NCBI RefSeq assembly: GCF_019209905.1
Contig: NZ_JAHUTM010000002.1
Coordinates: 186,001-250,000, forward strand
From: Corynebacterium sp. TAE3-ERU12
GTDB lineage: Bacteria > Actinomycetota > Actinomycetes > Mycobacteriales > Mycobacteriaceae
Reading direction: 5' to 3'
DNA: 64,000 nucleotides
Shown here: positions 1 through 8,378 of the stretch, piece by piece
Position numbering within the stretch: the first letter of the stretch is position 1
Layout: every line of letters starts with the position of its first letter
The notes under the pieces: generated by a model
The model's database searches: none
Told to the model about the DNA's origin: nothing
Seen by the model: the letters and a program-made list of their open reading frames with translations, nothing else
Translations under genes and position numbers: made by a program

Positions 1-926
1 ACCGGGCGATTGCGGAGCTGTTCGACCATATGGGCTTCCTTATCCACCCAGCGGCGCAGCGCATCATTGGCCCGGGTGCGGCATTCGGCAACCCGACGGC
101 GTTCCTCAATGACATCTGGCACCACCCGCTTGGCGGCATCTGTGGGGGTCGAAGCACGCAGGTCGGCGACATTATCGAGGATAGGAGTGTCCCGATCATG
201 ACCAATTGCGGACACCACCGGGGTCTTTGCCCGGCTGACCGCACGGATCAGGGTTTCTTCGGAAAACGGCAACAAATCTTCAGTGGAGCTGCCGCCACCA
301 CGGGCGATGATGATGACGTCGACAAGCTCCTCATTATCGAGCTCACTAAGCGCGGCGACGACCTGCGGCACCGTTTTCGGGCCTTGCACAGCGGTATTGA
401 TGACGTGAATATCAACCTCGGGCCAACGGTCGCGGGCAACCGAGATGACATCGCGCTCCGCATCGGAACCACGGCCAGTAATCAGCCCGATCCGCCGCGG
501 CAAAAACGGCAGCCGCCGCTTCAGACGCGGGTCGAAAAGCCCTTCCGCATCGAGTGCCTTCCGCAGCTGCTCCAGGCGCATTAACAACTGGCCCTCGCCC
601 AGTGGGCGAATCTCCAAGGCACGCAACTGGAATTCGCCTTTGCCGCGGAAAAACTGCGGCTGGGCATTAATCAGCACATGGGATTTTTCGCCAATATGGG
701 CACGCTTGACCACCGAGGCCGGACAGATGACCTTGCAGGAGGTTTCCGACACGTCGGCGTCGTGCAGCGTGATGTAGGCAAACTTCCAGTTCGGCCGCAT
801 CGACAGGCTACCGATCTGGCCTTCGACCCAGATGGTGCCCAGCCGCTCAATCCAGTTGCCGACAAGATCATTAACGACGCGCAGCGAGACCGGATTATCC
901 GGTGAATTATTGAGCTTTCCCGCCAT
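1..926 (-). CDS. xseA: Exodeoxyribonuclease VII large subunit, C-terminally cut by window edge
   Basis: Catalytic subunit of exonuclease VII, which degrades single-stranded DNA to oligonucleotides in the cytoplasm. About 308 N-terminal residues are present; the rest lies beyond base 1. The OB-fold part (about residues 12-110) is followed by the start of the catalytic domain, with the family motifs GLITGRGSDAERD, IIARGGGSSTEDL and SAIGHDRDTP. The ATG at 924-926 gives the usual start MAGKLNNSP. The gene is only 3 nt downstream of the lipid-droplet protein gene on the same strand, so they are probably cotranscribed. The small subunit xseB would be expected just outside the window. Confidence 0.96.
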   Translation of the reverse strand, partial: MAGKLNNSPDNPVSLRVVNDLVGNWIERLGTIWVEGQIGSLSMRPNWKFAYITLHDADVSETSCKVICPASVVKRAHIGEKSHVLINAQPQFFRGKGEFQLRALEIRPLGEGQLLMRLEQLRKALDAEGLFDPRLKRRLPFLPRRIGLITGRGSDAERDVISVARDRWPEVDIHVINTAVQGPKTVPQVVAALSELDNEELVDVIIIARGGGSSTEDLLPFSEETLIRAVSRAKTPVVSAIGHDRDTPILDNVADLRASTPTDAAKRVVPDVIEERRRVAECRTRANDALRRWVDKEAHMVEQLRNRP

Positions 927-929
927 GAT

Positions 930-1376
930 TTAACCGCGCTGGACGGCGTTGGCCAGCAGGGTGCAGTAGGCGGGACGATTCTGGTTCGCCTTTTCGTAGG
1001 TGAGCAGGCCGGCGGCGCGTTCCTGGCTCAGCTCGGGCAGGAGATCCTCGAGGTCATCGGTGTCCAGCTCGTCGTACTGCACCTCGGCGGCGATGTCATC
1101 AGGGGAGGCCTCGAACACCGCCTGGGCGCCATCGTCGGCGGAAGTCGCAGTGAACTCTTCTAAGGCCACCTCGCCCTTAGCCATCACCTGGGACAAGTCC
1201 TGTTGGACACGCAGGGCACGGGAGAGCACCCCAGTGGTGGTATTCGACACGGCCGTCTCGCCGGCCTCAGTGAGGCGCTGGGGGATGCGGCGAACCCGGT
1301 AGGGGAAACGGAACGCCTCCTCAACCGCGGTCACGGCAAGGCCTGCGGCAAGGCGTGCGGGTGCGGGAGCGGGCAT
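930..1376 (-). CDS. Lipid droplet-associated protein (actinobacterial family)
   Basis: A 148-residue protein of the family found next to xseA in mycolata and annotated as lipid droplet-associated protein. The N-terminal part (residues 1-60) is alanine/arginine rich and probably amphipathic. It is followed by an acidic middle (DELDTDDLEDLLPELSQE) and a conserved ending in which YEKANQNRPAY is recognisable. A GGAGG box lies about 8 nt upstream of the ATG. The assignment comes from recalled family sequence and the xseA context; its biochemical role is not evident from the sequence. Confidence 0.8.
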   Translation of the reverse strand: MPAPAPARLAAGLAVTAVEEAFRFPYRVRRIPQRLTEAGETAVSNTTTGVLSRALRVQQDLSQVMAKGEVALEEFTATSADDGAQAVFEASPDDIAAEVQYDELDTDDLEDLLPELSQERAAGLLTYEKANQNRPAYCTLLANAVQRG

Positions 1377-1407
1377 AACGACGACCTCCTGGCCGGTGGC
1401 GGATTGG

Positions 1408-1418
1408 GCTTGCCGACG
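1408..1418 (+). repeat. GCTTGCCGACG 11-mer, the only clearly intergenic copy of a dispersed motif
   Basis: Exact copy of an 11-mer found 17 times in the window. Plus-strand copies start at 1408, 6812, 29778, 30012, 36508, 38219, 47501, 55794, 56317 and 63311. Minus-strand copies (read CGTCGGCAAGC on plus) start at 23229, 40670, 45120, 50451, 50655, 51483 and 58349. This copy sits in the 93 bp gap between the DUF6542 gene and the lipid-droplet gene, so it is not explained by protein coding. Confidence 0.9.
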
Positions 1419-1469
1419 ATTGTAAGTGCCAGCCGGACATAACGGCAGACCGAGTCTGCCTGCCGATGT

Positions 1470-2486
1470 TTATTCCGGGCGGTGCCGACGCCGTGGGCCA
1501 GGCTGCCGGCCACGCGGCTGCTGCTGTCGGTGCCGCTGCGGCGGGACAGCGCGCCGCGGATCGCGAACCTGACGAGGATCATTGGGCCGACGGGGCACCC
1601 GGCGCGGGTCTACAGGCTCCCGACGGACGCGTTCCCGACGCGGGGCTGGCTGCGCCGCACGCGGGCCGCGCACCGGCTGTGAACCACGTGGCGGTGGTGG
1701 CGGCTGAGCGGCGCGACGACGCTCCCGGGTTACCCGACGGCGTGGGGCCTTATCCTCACGCGGCGGGCGGGGCGGTCCTTGCTGGGGGCGCTGTGGCGCG
1801 GCTGGCTTGGGTTTGCGCGGCGCCTTCTTTGCCTGAGCGTGGGCTTGGGCCTGGGCGCGGCGGGCGCGGCGCTGCTTCTCGGCGGCCTCAATGATCTCGG
1901 CGGCCGGGCGGCGTTTTTGGTGCGGGCCAACGTCGCCGGCGGCTTGGCCGTCGGAGATGCGCCGGCGCGCGCGGGACTCATCGTAGGTGGTGCGGCTGGC
2001 GCGGCGGGCCATCCGCATCCGGCGTCGCTCTTCGCGTTCGATAGTGGTGTTGTACTGCCTAATGCGTACATAACGCCACATGGCGATGATGATGGCGATA
2101 ATGACCATGGCCATCAGCCACGGGAAAAACTGCACCACCGGGTATGCCGAGGTCACCAACCTGGTGCGGTAGTCCACACTGCCTGACGATGGGTCCGCGA
2201 AGGACACCGTCAGCCATGCTGTGATCGGCGTGAGAATTGTGAATACCAGCGGGATCTCGGAAACCGCCAGGACCAGCCCGCGTGGGTCGACCAAGGCGGT
2301 TCCAGCAATAGCTGCGGTGAAAAATAACGCTGCATAACCCCATCCGACTTGGCCGGAGGGCAGCGAGGCAAGAAGCCCCAGAACTGAGGCCAGCACCAAC
2401 AGTAGAAGCGGGCCCCACACGGGCAGGCGCCACGGGCCGGATGAGGTTCCGGCGCGCGGCGCACGTGTAGTCGGGGTAGCAGGCAC
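1470..2486 (-). CDS. DUF6542 membrane protein with long basic Pro/Arg-rich tail
   Basis: A 338-residue membrane protein. Residues 15-150 hold about four hydrophobic segments (LLLLVLASVLGLLASL, ALFFTAAIAGTAL, then two more up to residue 140), the DUF6542 region seen beside xseA and ychF in mycolata. From about residue 150 to the end the chain is low-complexity, cytoplasmic and very rich in Arg, Pro, Gln and Ala. It starts at GTG 2484-2486. The function is unknown. The tail could bind nucleic acid or acidic membrane, but that is inference from composition only. Confidence 0.75.
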   Translation of the reverse strand: MPATPTTRAPRAGTSSGPWRLPVWGPLLLLVLASVLGLLASLPSGQVGWGYAALFFTAAIAGTALVDPRGLVLAVSEIPLVFTILTPITAWLTVSFADPSSGSVDYRTRLVTSAYPVVQFFPWLMAMVIIAIIIAMWRYVRIRQYNTTIEREERRRMRMARRASRTTYDESRARRRISDGQAAGDVGPHQKRRPAAEIIEAAEKQRRARRAQAQAHAQAKKAPRKPKPAAPQRPQQGPPRPPREDKAPRRRVTRERRRAAQPPPPPRGSQPVRGPRAAQPAPRRERVRREPVDPRRVPRRPNDPRQVRDPRRAVPPQRHRQQQPRGRQPGPRRRHRPE

Positions 2487-2559
2487 GGGGCAAATGGTAC
2501 CGGGCCGGAGGGCTTTGTTACGGCATCATTACGGCCCCGGGTGTCGCGACCGGCCTGAA

Positions 2560-4095
2560 CTACTCCTTATGGCGGAATGGCAGGCGCATAACGTCGGACA
2601 GCGAGTGCCGCGACTTCGAGTCCTGCTCAGCTTCGGTCGGCTCTTCCGCAGGGGAGGTGACGTCCTCAGCAGCTGCTTCGGTGCGGTCGTCGGCATTGCT
2701 GTTGTCCTCGGGGCGACGGCCTGAGAGACGATCCCGCATTGCCCGGCCCACAGCTTCGGCCTGCATGCCGGAAATTGACCCGGCCTCGGTCGCGAACTCG
2801 ATATCGCGGGCGGTTTTATCGCCAGTGCGCAGGTCAGTGATATCACCCAGGTAGCGGAACCAGACGGCAATCATGGCTGCGACCGGCACGGCCAGGAAGG
2901 CACCAACGATGCCGAACAGGCCACCGCCGACGGTGATGGACAGCAGCACGATGGCCGCATGCAGCTCCATGGCCTTCGACTGCAGCATCGGGGAGAGGAT
3001 ATTGCCCTCGATCTGCTGCACCGCGATGATCAGCGCCAGGGTCGCGATAGCGGTGGTGGGGCCGTTGGCCACCAGGGCGACAACAACAGCCACGAAACCG
3101 GCGGTGAAGGCACCGACGATCGGGATGAAGCCGGCGAAGAAGGTCAGCACCGCCAACACCAGTGCCAGTGGCACGTTCATGATCCACAGGCCAAGACCGA
3201 TGAAAATACCGTCGATAAGCGACACCAGGGCCTGGGCGCGGATAAAGCCGGATAGGGTATTCCAGGAGCGGGTGAGGACCTCAGTGAGGTGCCAGCCAAG
3301 GCGACGGCCGGTGATTTTGCGAACCCATGGCAGGAAGCGGTCGCCGTCCTTGATGAAGAAGAAGGTCAGCACCAGCGTGACGACGAGGGTTACTGCCACA
3401 GAGCTGACCGCAGACAGGCCCTGGAAGACCGTGCCAGCAATGGTGCCGGAGCGTTCCTGCAGCCAGGCGGTGGCCTTATCCATGACCTCAGAGACCTGCT
3501 GATTGTCCACGTTGAACGGGGGCTTCATCAGGATCTGCTGCAGGTGCTCCACACCCTGGTTGAACTGGCGCACCAGGGAGGGCAGCTGAGACTGCACAAC
3601 CGGCGTCATCAGGGCCAAGACACCACCGACGAGCAGGATGGAGCCCACCAGCGCGATAACGGCTGCTAGTGCATTGGGTACATAACGCACCCGGCGCAGG
3701 GTGCGGCTGACCGGCCACAGGACGGTGGAGAGCATTAGTGCGAGCAGTACCGGCAGCACACCGGCCCATACCTTCGACAGGGCCATCCAGGCCACGGTCA
3801 GGGCTGCGGCCACGATGAGGAAACGCAGGCACCAGGCGGCGAACCAGCGCGCGCCTTCGCCGATCACATCAGCACGGTCGATGGTTTCCTTATCGGATTC
3901 ATCGAGCAGTTCGCTGAGGGCTTTGCTGTCGGAGGGCACGTCCTGGTCAGTTGCCTCGCGCACGTGCTCATCCTCGGGGACGGTGAGGGTGTCCTCGGCC
4001 CGGAGGGGGCGAGAACCCATCAGGTGGTCAACAAAATCGCGCTTCTCGCGGTCGTTGTCGGAGCCACCAACGGTGTCCGGCTTATCGTCAGTCAT
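2560..4095 (-). CDS. AI-2E family transporter (PerM/YdiK-like permease)
   Basis: About 511 residues. A charged cytoplasmic N-terminus (about 85 residues) precedes a membrane domain with roughly seven or eight helices, typical of PF01594. Family landmarks include FFFIKDGDRFLPW and, near the end of the membrane domain, QQIEGNILSPML. A charged C-terminal tail of about 90 residues follows. Members export or exchange small solutes; the substrate here cannot be read from sequence. I chose ATG at 4095 (MTDDKPD); an in-frame GTG five codons upstream is possible. A 17 bp inverted repeat isolates it from the metP-metS operon upstream. Confidence 0.85.
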   Translation of the reverse strand: MTDDKPDTVGGSDNDREKRDFVDHLMGSRPLRAEDTLTVPEDEHVREATDQDVPSDSKALSELLDESDKETIDRADVIGEGARWFAAWCLRFLIVAAALTVAWMALSKVWAGVLPVLLALMLSTVLWPVSRTLRRVRYVPNALAAVIALVGSILLVGGVLALMTPVVQSQLPSLVRQFNQGVEHLQQILMKPPFNVDNQQVSEVMDKATAWLQERSGTIAGTVFQGLSAVSSVAVTLVVTLVLTFFFIKDGDRFLPWVRKITGRRLGWHLTEVLTRSWNTLSGFIRAQALVSLIDGIFIGLGLWIMNVPLALVLAVLTFFAGFIPIVGAFTAGFVAVVVALVANGPTTAIATLALIIAVQQIEGNILSPMLQSKAMELHAAIVLLSITVGGGLFGIVGAFLAVPVAAMIAVWFRYLGDITDLRTGDKTARDIEFATEAGSISGMQAEAVGRAMRDRLSGRRPEDNSNADDRTEAAAEDVTSPAEEPTEAEQDSKSRHSLSDVMRLPFRHKE

Positions 4096-4111
4096 GCGGA
4101 TATTATGCACG

Positions 4112-4163
4112 AGGCCGCCCGTACTCCTAATTCCAGATGGGGAAGGAGTACGGGCGGCCTTTT
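4112..4163. terminator. 17 bp perfect inverted repeat, terminator-like
   Basis: Arms 4112-4128 and 4144-4160 are exact reverse complements (AGGCCGCCCGTACTCCT and its complement), separated by 15 nt. The T-run (TTTT) follows the arm on the plus strand, although the flanking genes are on the minus strand. It lies just downstream of metS and upstream of the AI-2E gene, so its likely use is ending the metPS transcript. The missing U-tract on that strand makes this uncertain. Confidence 0.6.
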
Positions 4164-4182
4164 GTGCTGGTGCCCTTATGGG

Positions 4183-4350
4183 TTAGTGGCGTTCAATGCT
4201 TGCCAGGGCTTCGTTGGACAAACTGGGGTCAGCGCCCAGCTCGCCCGAGCTCTCATCAGGGTGGCGGATGAGGTGGATGATGGACAACGCCAAGCCACCC
4301 CAAATGATGAGGATGAACAGTGACATCATCACGATTGCGATTCCGGTCAT
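4183..4350 (-). CDS. metS: MetS-like small subunit of methionine/alanine NSS importer
   Basis: A 55-residue protein with one transmembrane helix (about residues 3-25, IAIVMMSLFILIIWGGLALSI) followed by HLIRHPDE and an acidic tail. This is the layout of the MetS/MaAIMP small subunit required with MetP for methionine uptake in Corynebacterium glutamicum. The start ATG at 4348-4350 has AAGGAG 7 nt upstream, inside the metP end. Only one base separates it from the metP stop, so translation is probably coupled. Confidence 0.88.
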   Translation of the reverse strand: MTGIAIVMMSLFILIIWGGLALSIIHLIRHPDESSGELGADPSLSNEALASIERH

Positions 4351-4351
4351 G

Positions 4352-5980
4352 TCAGTTCTCCTTGGTGGTGACGGACGGATCCGAAGCAGCGAGCTTCGGG
4401 GCCTTGGGCTGTAGTCGGTGGGCGGGGCGCACACCGAAATCAGAGCCGGGAGGGCCATCGAGGTAGTGGTCGCCGCGCCACGGCAGCACGGTCATCACCA
4501 GCGAACCGACGATGATGATGCCAATGACGCCCCAACCGAAGATAAGCAGCTGGGCGTTGGAGTAGCCCTCGTAGGGCTCCTGGATGCGGGCAATGACCTC
4601 CTGCAGCAGGGTGTAGCCCAGCACAATCGGGGTGATATTGGCGACGCAGATCCGCCACCAGGTACCGACCTTGAAGCTGGACACGGCGTTGATGTGCATA
4701 CCGAACTCGTCGGTACGGCGCAGGATCCAGTCCAGCACGATGATGCTGATGAGGGCGACGCCGACGATACCGATCTGGTTGGTCCAGCGGTCCATGATGT
4801 CCAGCGAGACGATGCCGGTGGTGGTCGGGAAGAGCACCATGGCCAGCAGGGTCATCACGAAGCCAAGAATCAGGACGGTCTGGGTGCGGGCCAGGTCAAA
4901 CTTGTCCTGGACAGCGGAGACAACAACCTCGAACAGGGACATCAGGGAGGTGAAGCCGGCCACCGTCAAGGAGACGAAGAACAGCACACCGAAGATGGAA
5001 CCGAGCACGCCGGGCATCTGGGAAATTACCGTCGGGAAGGCGATGAAGGCCAGGCCGATACCGCCGGAAACAACCTCGTCGACGGGCACATTGGCCTGGG
5101 TGGCCATGAAGCCCAAGGTGGCGAAGACGCCGATGCCGGCGAGGACCTCGAAGGAGGAGTTCGCGAAGGCGGTAACCAGGCCGGTGCCAGTGAGGTTGGA
5201 ACGCGGCTTCAGGTAGGAGGCGTAGGTCAGCATGATGCCGAAGGCCACAGACAGGGAGAAGAAGATCTGCCCGTAGGCGGCGATCCAGACCTGGGAATCA
5301 GACAGTGCGGCCCAGTTCGGGGTGAAGAATTCGTTCAGGCCGACAGCTGCGCCGTCGAGGAACAGCGCGAAGATCACCACGGCCAAAAACAGGACCACCA
5401 GCAGCGGGATGAAGATCTTGGAGACCATGCCGATGCCCTTATCGACACCGAGGGCAAGCACACCAATGACCAAGAGCCACACCACAAGCAGGGTGATGGC
5501 GATCGGGGGAACGAAGTCCAGCGAGGTGATGCTGGAGGTGTTGACCTGCAGGAAGTCCTCGAAGAAGTGGGCGTTTGCGTCATCGCCCCAGGTCTTATTG
5601 ATGGACTTCCAGGAGTAGATAGCAGCCCAGGCAATAATCACCGAGTAGTAGACGGTGATGAAGAAGGCGATGCCGACCTGGAGCCAACCAACCGGCTCGG
5701 ACCAGGCCTTAATGCGGCGGAAGACCTTCGGGGCCGAACCGCGGAAGCGGTGACCCAGCGCGTAGTCCAGGAATAGCAGCGGGATACCTGCGGTAAGCAG
5801 TGCAACCAGGTACGGGATCAGGAAGGCGCCGCCACCGGATTCGTAGGCGACGTAGGGGAATCGCCAGATATTTCCCAACCCGACGGCGGAGCCCACGGCC
5901 GCGAAAATGAAGGCCGCGCGGGAGGAAAACACCTCCCGGTTTTGGTTCTTGCCGGTAGTCCCAGCAGTAGTTTCGGTCAT
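4352..5980 (-). CDS. metP: Sodium-dependent methionine/alanine importer, NSS family
   Basis: A 542-residue SNF-type transporter with about 12 transmembrane helices. Helix 1 carries the Na+/substrate motif (FAAVGSAVGLGNIWRFPY) and GGGAFLIPY follows. Immediate coupling to a MetS-like small subunit identifies it as the MetP type, which brings in methionine and alanine with sodium. The C-terminal tail after residue about 500 is hydrophilic. It is divergent from ychF, with a 200 bp promoter gap that contains a candidate McbR-like operator. Confidence 0.88.
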   Translation of the reverse strand: MTETTAGTTGKNQNREVFSSRAAFIFAAVGSAVGLGNIWRFPYVAYESGGGAFLIPYLVALLTAGIPLLFLDYALGHRFRGSAPKVFRRIKAWSEPVGWLQVGIAFFITVYYSVIIAWAAIYSWKSINKTWGDDANAHFFEDFLQVNTSSITSLDFVPPIAITLLVVWLLVIGVLALGVDKGIGMVSKIFIPLLVVLFLAVVIFALFLDGAAVGLNEFFTPNWAALSDSQVWIAAYGQIFFSLSVAFGIMLTYASYLKPRSNLTGTGLVTAFANSSFEVLAGIGVFATLGFMATQANVPVDEVVSGGIGLAFIAFPTVISQMPGVLGSIFGVLFFVSLTVAGFTSLMSLFEVVVSAVQDKFDLARTQTVLILGFVMTLLAMVLFPTTTGIVSLDIMDRWTNQIGIVGVALISIIVLDWILRRTDEFGMHINAVSSFKVGTWWRICVANITPIVLGYTLLQEVIARIQEPYEGYSNAQLLIFGWGVIGIIIVGSLVMTVLPWRGDHYLDGPPGSDFGVRPAHRLQPKAPKLAASDPSVTTKEN

Positions 5981-6017
5981 AGAATTATCCGATCTAGGTT
6001 CGGTGAATAGGTTGGTG

Positions 6018-6033
6018 CAGACATTGTTATCTG
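6018..6033. promoter_or_regulatory. Candidate McbR-like operator upstream of metP
   Basis: The dyad CAGAC-ATTGTT-ATCTG lies 38 bp upstream of the metP start. It resembles the corynebacterial sulfur-amino-acid repressor site TAGAC-N6-GTCTA, with 7 of 10 fixed positions. Methionine transport genes are logical McbR targets. This is a by-eye match only. Confidence 0.3.
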
Positions 6034-6182
6034 TGAACCAGTTGAGGGGATGTTAGCAATGGGGTTTGCGCAAGTGGAAGAATTTCCCCTGGTTCGGGGC
6101 AATCCAGGGCCGATTTTTAACATGCCAGTCACATTTGGAGGCCCTTGCCGCCGCCCCAGCCGCGCCCCGTAGGATGTGTCCC

Positions 6183-7262
6183 GTGAGCCTTACACTTGGA
6201 ATCGTCGGATTGCCCAACGTCGGCAAGTCAACCCTGTTCAACGCGCTAACCCGCAATGACGTGCTGGCGGCGAACTACCCCTTCGCCACCATCGAACCCA
6301 ATGTGGGCGTCGTCGAGCTGCCGGACCCGCGCCTGGCGAAGCTGGCCGAAATTTTTGGTTCCCAGCGCATTTTGCCCGCCACCGTGTCCTTCGTGGACAT
6401 CGCGGGCATCGTCAAGGGCGCCAGTGAGGGGGAGGGGCTTGGCAATAAGTTCCTCGCCAATATCCGCGAGGCCGACGCCATCTGTCAGGTTGTGCGCGTC
6501 TTCGCCGATGATGATGTGGTGCATGTCGACGGCCAGGTCGACCCAGCCAGCGATATCGGCGTGATTGAAACCGAGCTCATCCTGGCCGATATTCAGACCA
6601 TCGAAAAGGCCCTGCCGCGCCTGGAGAAGGAAGCCAAGAAGGACAAGTCGCTGGCCAAGCAGGTCGAGGCCGTCAAACAGGCCTATGACGTGCTGCAGGA
6701 AGGCCGCACCCTCTTCGCCGCGCAGGGTGATGTCGATATGCACGCCGTGCGTGAGCTGCACCTGCTTACCGCCAAGCCGTTCCTCTACGTCTTCAATGCC
6801 GACGAGGATGTGCTTGCCGACGAGGATAAGCGCGCCGAACTCGCCTCCGCTGTCGAGCCGGCCGACTGCGTTTTCCTCGACGCTAAGGCAGAAGCTGACC
6901 TGCTTGAGCTGGATGAAGAATCCCGCAATGAGCTGCTCGCCGAGATCGGCCAGGATGAGCCGGGCCTGCACTACCTGGCCCGCGCTGGTTTCCGCACCCT
7001 CGGCCTGCAGACCTACCTGACTGCTGGCCCGAAGGAAGCCCGCGCCTGGACCATCCCGAAGGGTGCAACCGCACCGCAGGCTGCCGGCGTGATTCACACC
7101 GACTTCGAGCGTGGCTTCATCAAGGCCGAGATCGTGTCCTTCAATGATCTTGTCGAAGCCGGTTCCATGGTGGAAGCGAAGTCACGCGGCAAGGTCCGCC
7201 AAGAAGGCAAGGAATACGTCATGCACGACGGCGACGTGGTGGAGTTTAAGTTCAACGTGTAA
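6183..7262 (+). CDS. ychF: Redox-regulated ATPase/GTPase YchF (Obg family)
   Basis: A 359-residue universal Obg-family P-loop ATPase that associates with ribosomes. P-loop GLPNVGKST (residues 9-17), switch region [21 protein letters not shown], the NADE specificity variant, an internal coiled-coil insert and a C-terminal TGS domain ending VEFKFNV are all present. I chose GTG 6183 (MSLTLGIV), with AGGA 8 nt upstream; an in-frame ATG lies three codons earlier. The last 25 bases are repeated at 13181-13205, which marks the gene end as an island attachment site. The reading frame is intact. Confidence 0.97.
   Translation: MSLTLGIVGLPNVGKSTLFNALTRNDVLAANYPFATIEPNVGVVELPDPRLAKLAEIFGSQRILPATVSFVDIAGIVKGASEGEGLGNKFLANIREADAICQVVRVFADDDVVHVDGQVDPASDIGVIETELILADIQTIEKALPRLEKEAKKDKSLAKQVEAVKQAYDVLQEGRTLFAAQGDVDMHAVRELHLLTAKPFLYVFNADEDVLADEDKRAELASAVEPADCVFLDAKAEADLLELDEESRNELLAEIGQDEPGLHYLARAGFRTLGLQTYLTAGPKEARAWTIPKGATAPQAAGVIHTDFERGFIKAEIVSFNDLVEAGSMVEAKSRGKVRQEGKEYVMHDGDVVEFKFNV
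7237..7261 (+). repeat. Attachment-site-like repeat, copy in the intact ychF 3' end
   Basis: These 25 bases match 13181-13205 at 24 of 25 positions. The single difference is synonymous (TTT against TTC in VEFKFNV). Both copies stop ychF at the same point (TAA here, TAG there). This is the classic signature of site-specific integration at a gene end, with the element supplying a replacement 3' end. Confidence 0.85.
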
Positions 7263-7297
7263 CCTCTGTCGACCGGGACAGGCCGCGAGCAGAACTC

Positions 7298-7337
7298 GTT
7301 GATTAATGACGAGACTGGCGGAGCTCCCGTTCGACGG
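7298..7337 (+). repeat. Degenerate third copy of the island junction sequence
   Basis: Bases 7298-7316 match the sequence just before the distal att copy (13162-13180) at 16 of 19 positions. Bases 7317-7337 still resemble the ychF end (GGCGGAGCTCCCGTTCGAC against GGTGGAGTTCAAGTTCAAC). The alignment was made by eye. It suggests an older, decayed junction immediately after ychF. Confidence 0.55.
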
Positions 7338-7375
7338 CTTCCTGAATCAGTGGCGGGTTGGCAAGAGGGTCATCG

Positions 7376-8223
7376 ATGCGTAACCTTCCCATCGATGGCA
7401 GACCGGCTAGGAACCTATGTTTCTTGGTGGTCATGAAGGACATGCCATGGCGACGCGCGATCTTGCAGGTGCTTTCGGAGGCGCGAGAGCCACTCCACTA
7501 CTCCGAGATCGCGCAGCTGATCCTGGACAACGGCCTCCGGCAGCAGGTTGGTGCGACCCCGGCTGCCACGGTGTCAGCGACGATCTCGCTGTACATGCAC
7601 GACGAAGTTATTCGCGTGGACCGAGGCTATTACAGTTTGGCAACCTCGAACGACAAGATAGGGGAGGCCGAGCCGGGTGGACACTCGGACACCGCTAAGG
7701 TGTCCCGAAAACTGTGCCTGGGCTGGTAGACGAAGATAACGGCTTCCTGAACGCGTTCGGGATGTTCTGGCGGCGGGACGAGGTTGACTGGGAACGGCGT
7801 GGAGAGACCCTCTTCGGGGCACAGCTGAAGGCTGCAGAGTCGATCAACTTCTCAAAACAAGTCGGCGTCTACATTCTCTACTCAGGTGACCGGGTGATCT
7901 ACGTAGGCCGCGTCACTGAGCCACGCCTCGGCCCTCGTCTGTGGGAGCACACGCGGGATCGCCTGACTGGTCGGTGGGATCGTTTTTCTTGGTTCGGTGT
8001 CCGTGCCGTGGCCGAAGATGGGACCCTCGGTTCGGTCCCCAAAGGGGACTTCGCCACCGACATGCTTGTCGCCACCATGGAGGCGCTGCTGATCGAGGGG
8101 CTGGAGCCACCACAGAACCGGCGGCGTGGCGATGGCTTCAACGCCACCGAGTTCATCCAAACCACGGACCAGCAGGTGAAGAACCGTCGAGCGAAAGAGT
8201 ACGTCTTGCAGCGCCTGAGTTAG
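7376..8223 (+). pseudogene. HARE-HTH plus GIY-YIG nuclease-like gene, frameshifted between domains
   Basis: The first frame (7376-7729) encodes a HARE-HTH DNA-binding domain (PWRRAILQVLSEAREPLHYSEIAQLI). The second frame, from about 7700 to 8223, encodes a GIY-YIG-type domain (VYILYSGDRVIYVGR, then WDRFSWFGVRAV and ALLIEGLEPPQNRRRGD). In recalled homologues the two are one protein. Here a -1 shift is needed around TCCCGAAAACTG (7702-7713); downstream in-frame sequence is PKTVPGLVDEDNGF. The cause may be a one-base insertion in CCC or AAAA, a sequencing error, or programmed slippage. ATG 7376 has AGAGGG 6 nt upstream; ATG 7433 and 7442 are closer to the conserved domain. If intact it would be a DNA-binding nuclease in the defence island. 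Confidence 0.75.
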
Positions 8224-8378
8224 TGGGAAAGATTAGCCCCCCTTCGATTGCTGCTCGCCCGCGGGATGTGCACCCGCCGACTGACAGGGAGATGCAATCC
8301 GCTATGTCAGCCTCGGCTAGTTGGGGTATCAGACCAAATCTCTCCGAGAGCGTCAGACCCACGTGGCACAATGGAGGC

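Noticed and set aside
4418..5776. Long 452-codon plus-strand ORF opposite metP.
   Set aside because: It has the His/Gly/Asp-rich composition typical of antisense frames of a membrane protein gene; metP is clearly the real gene.
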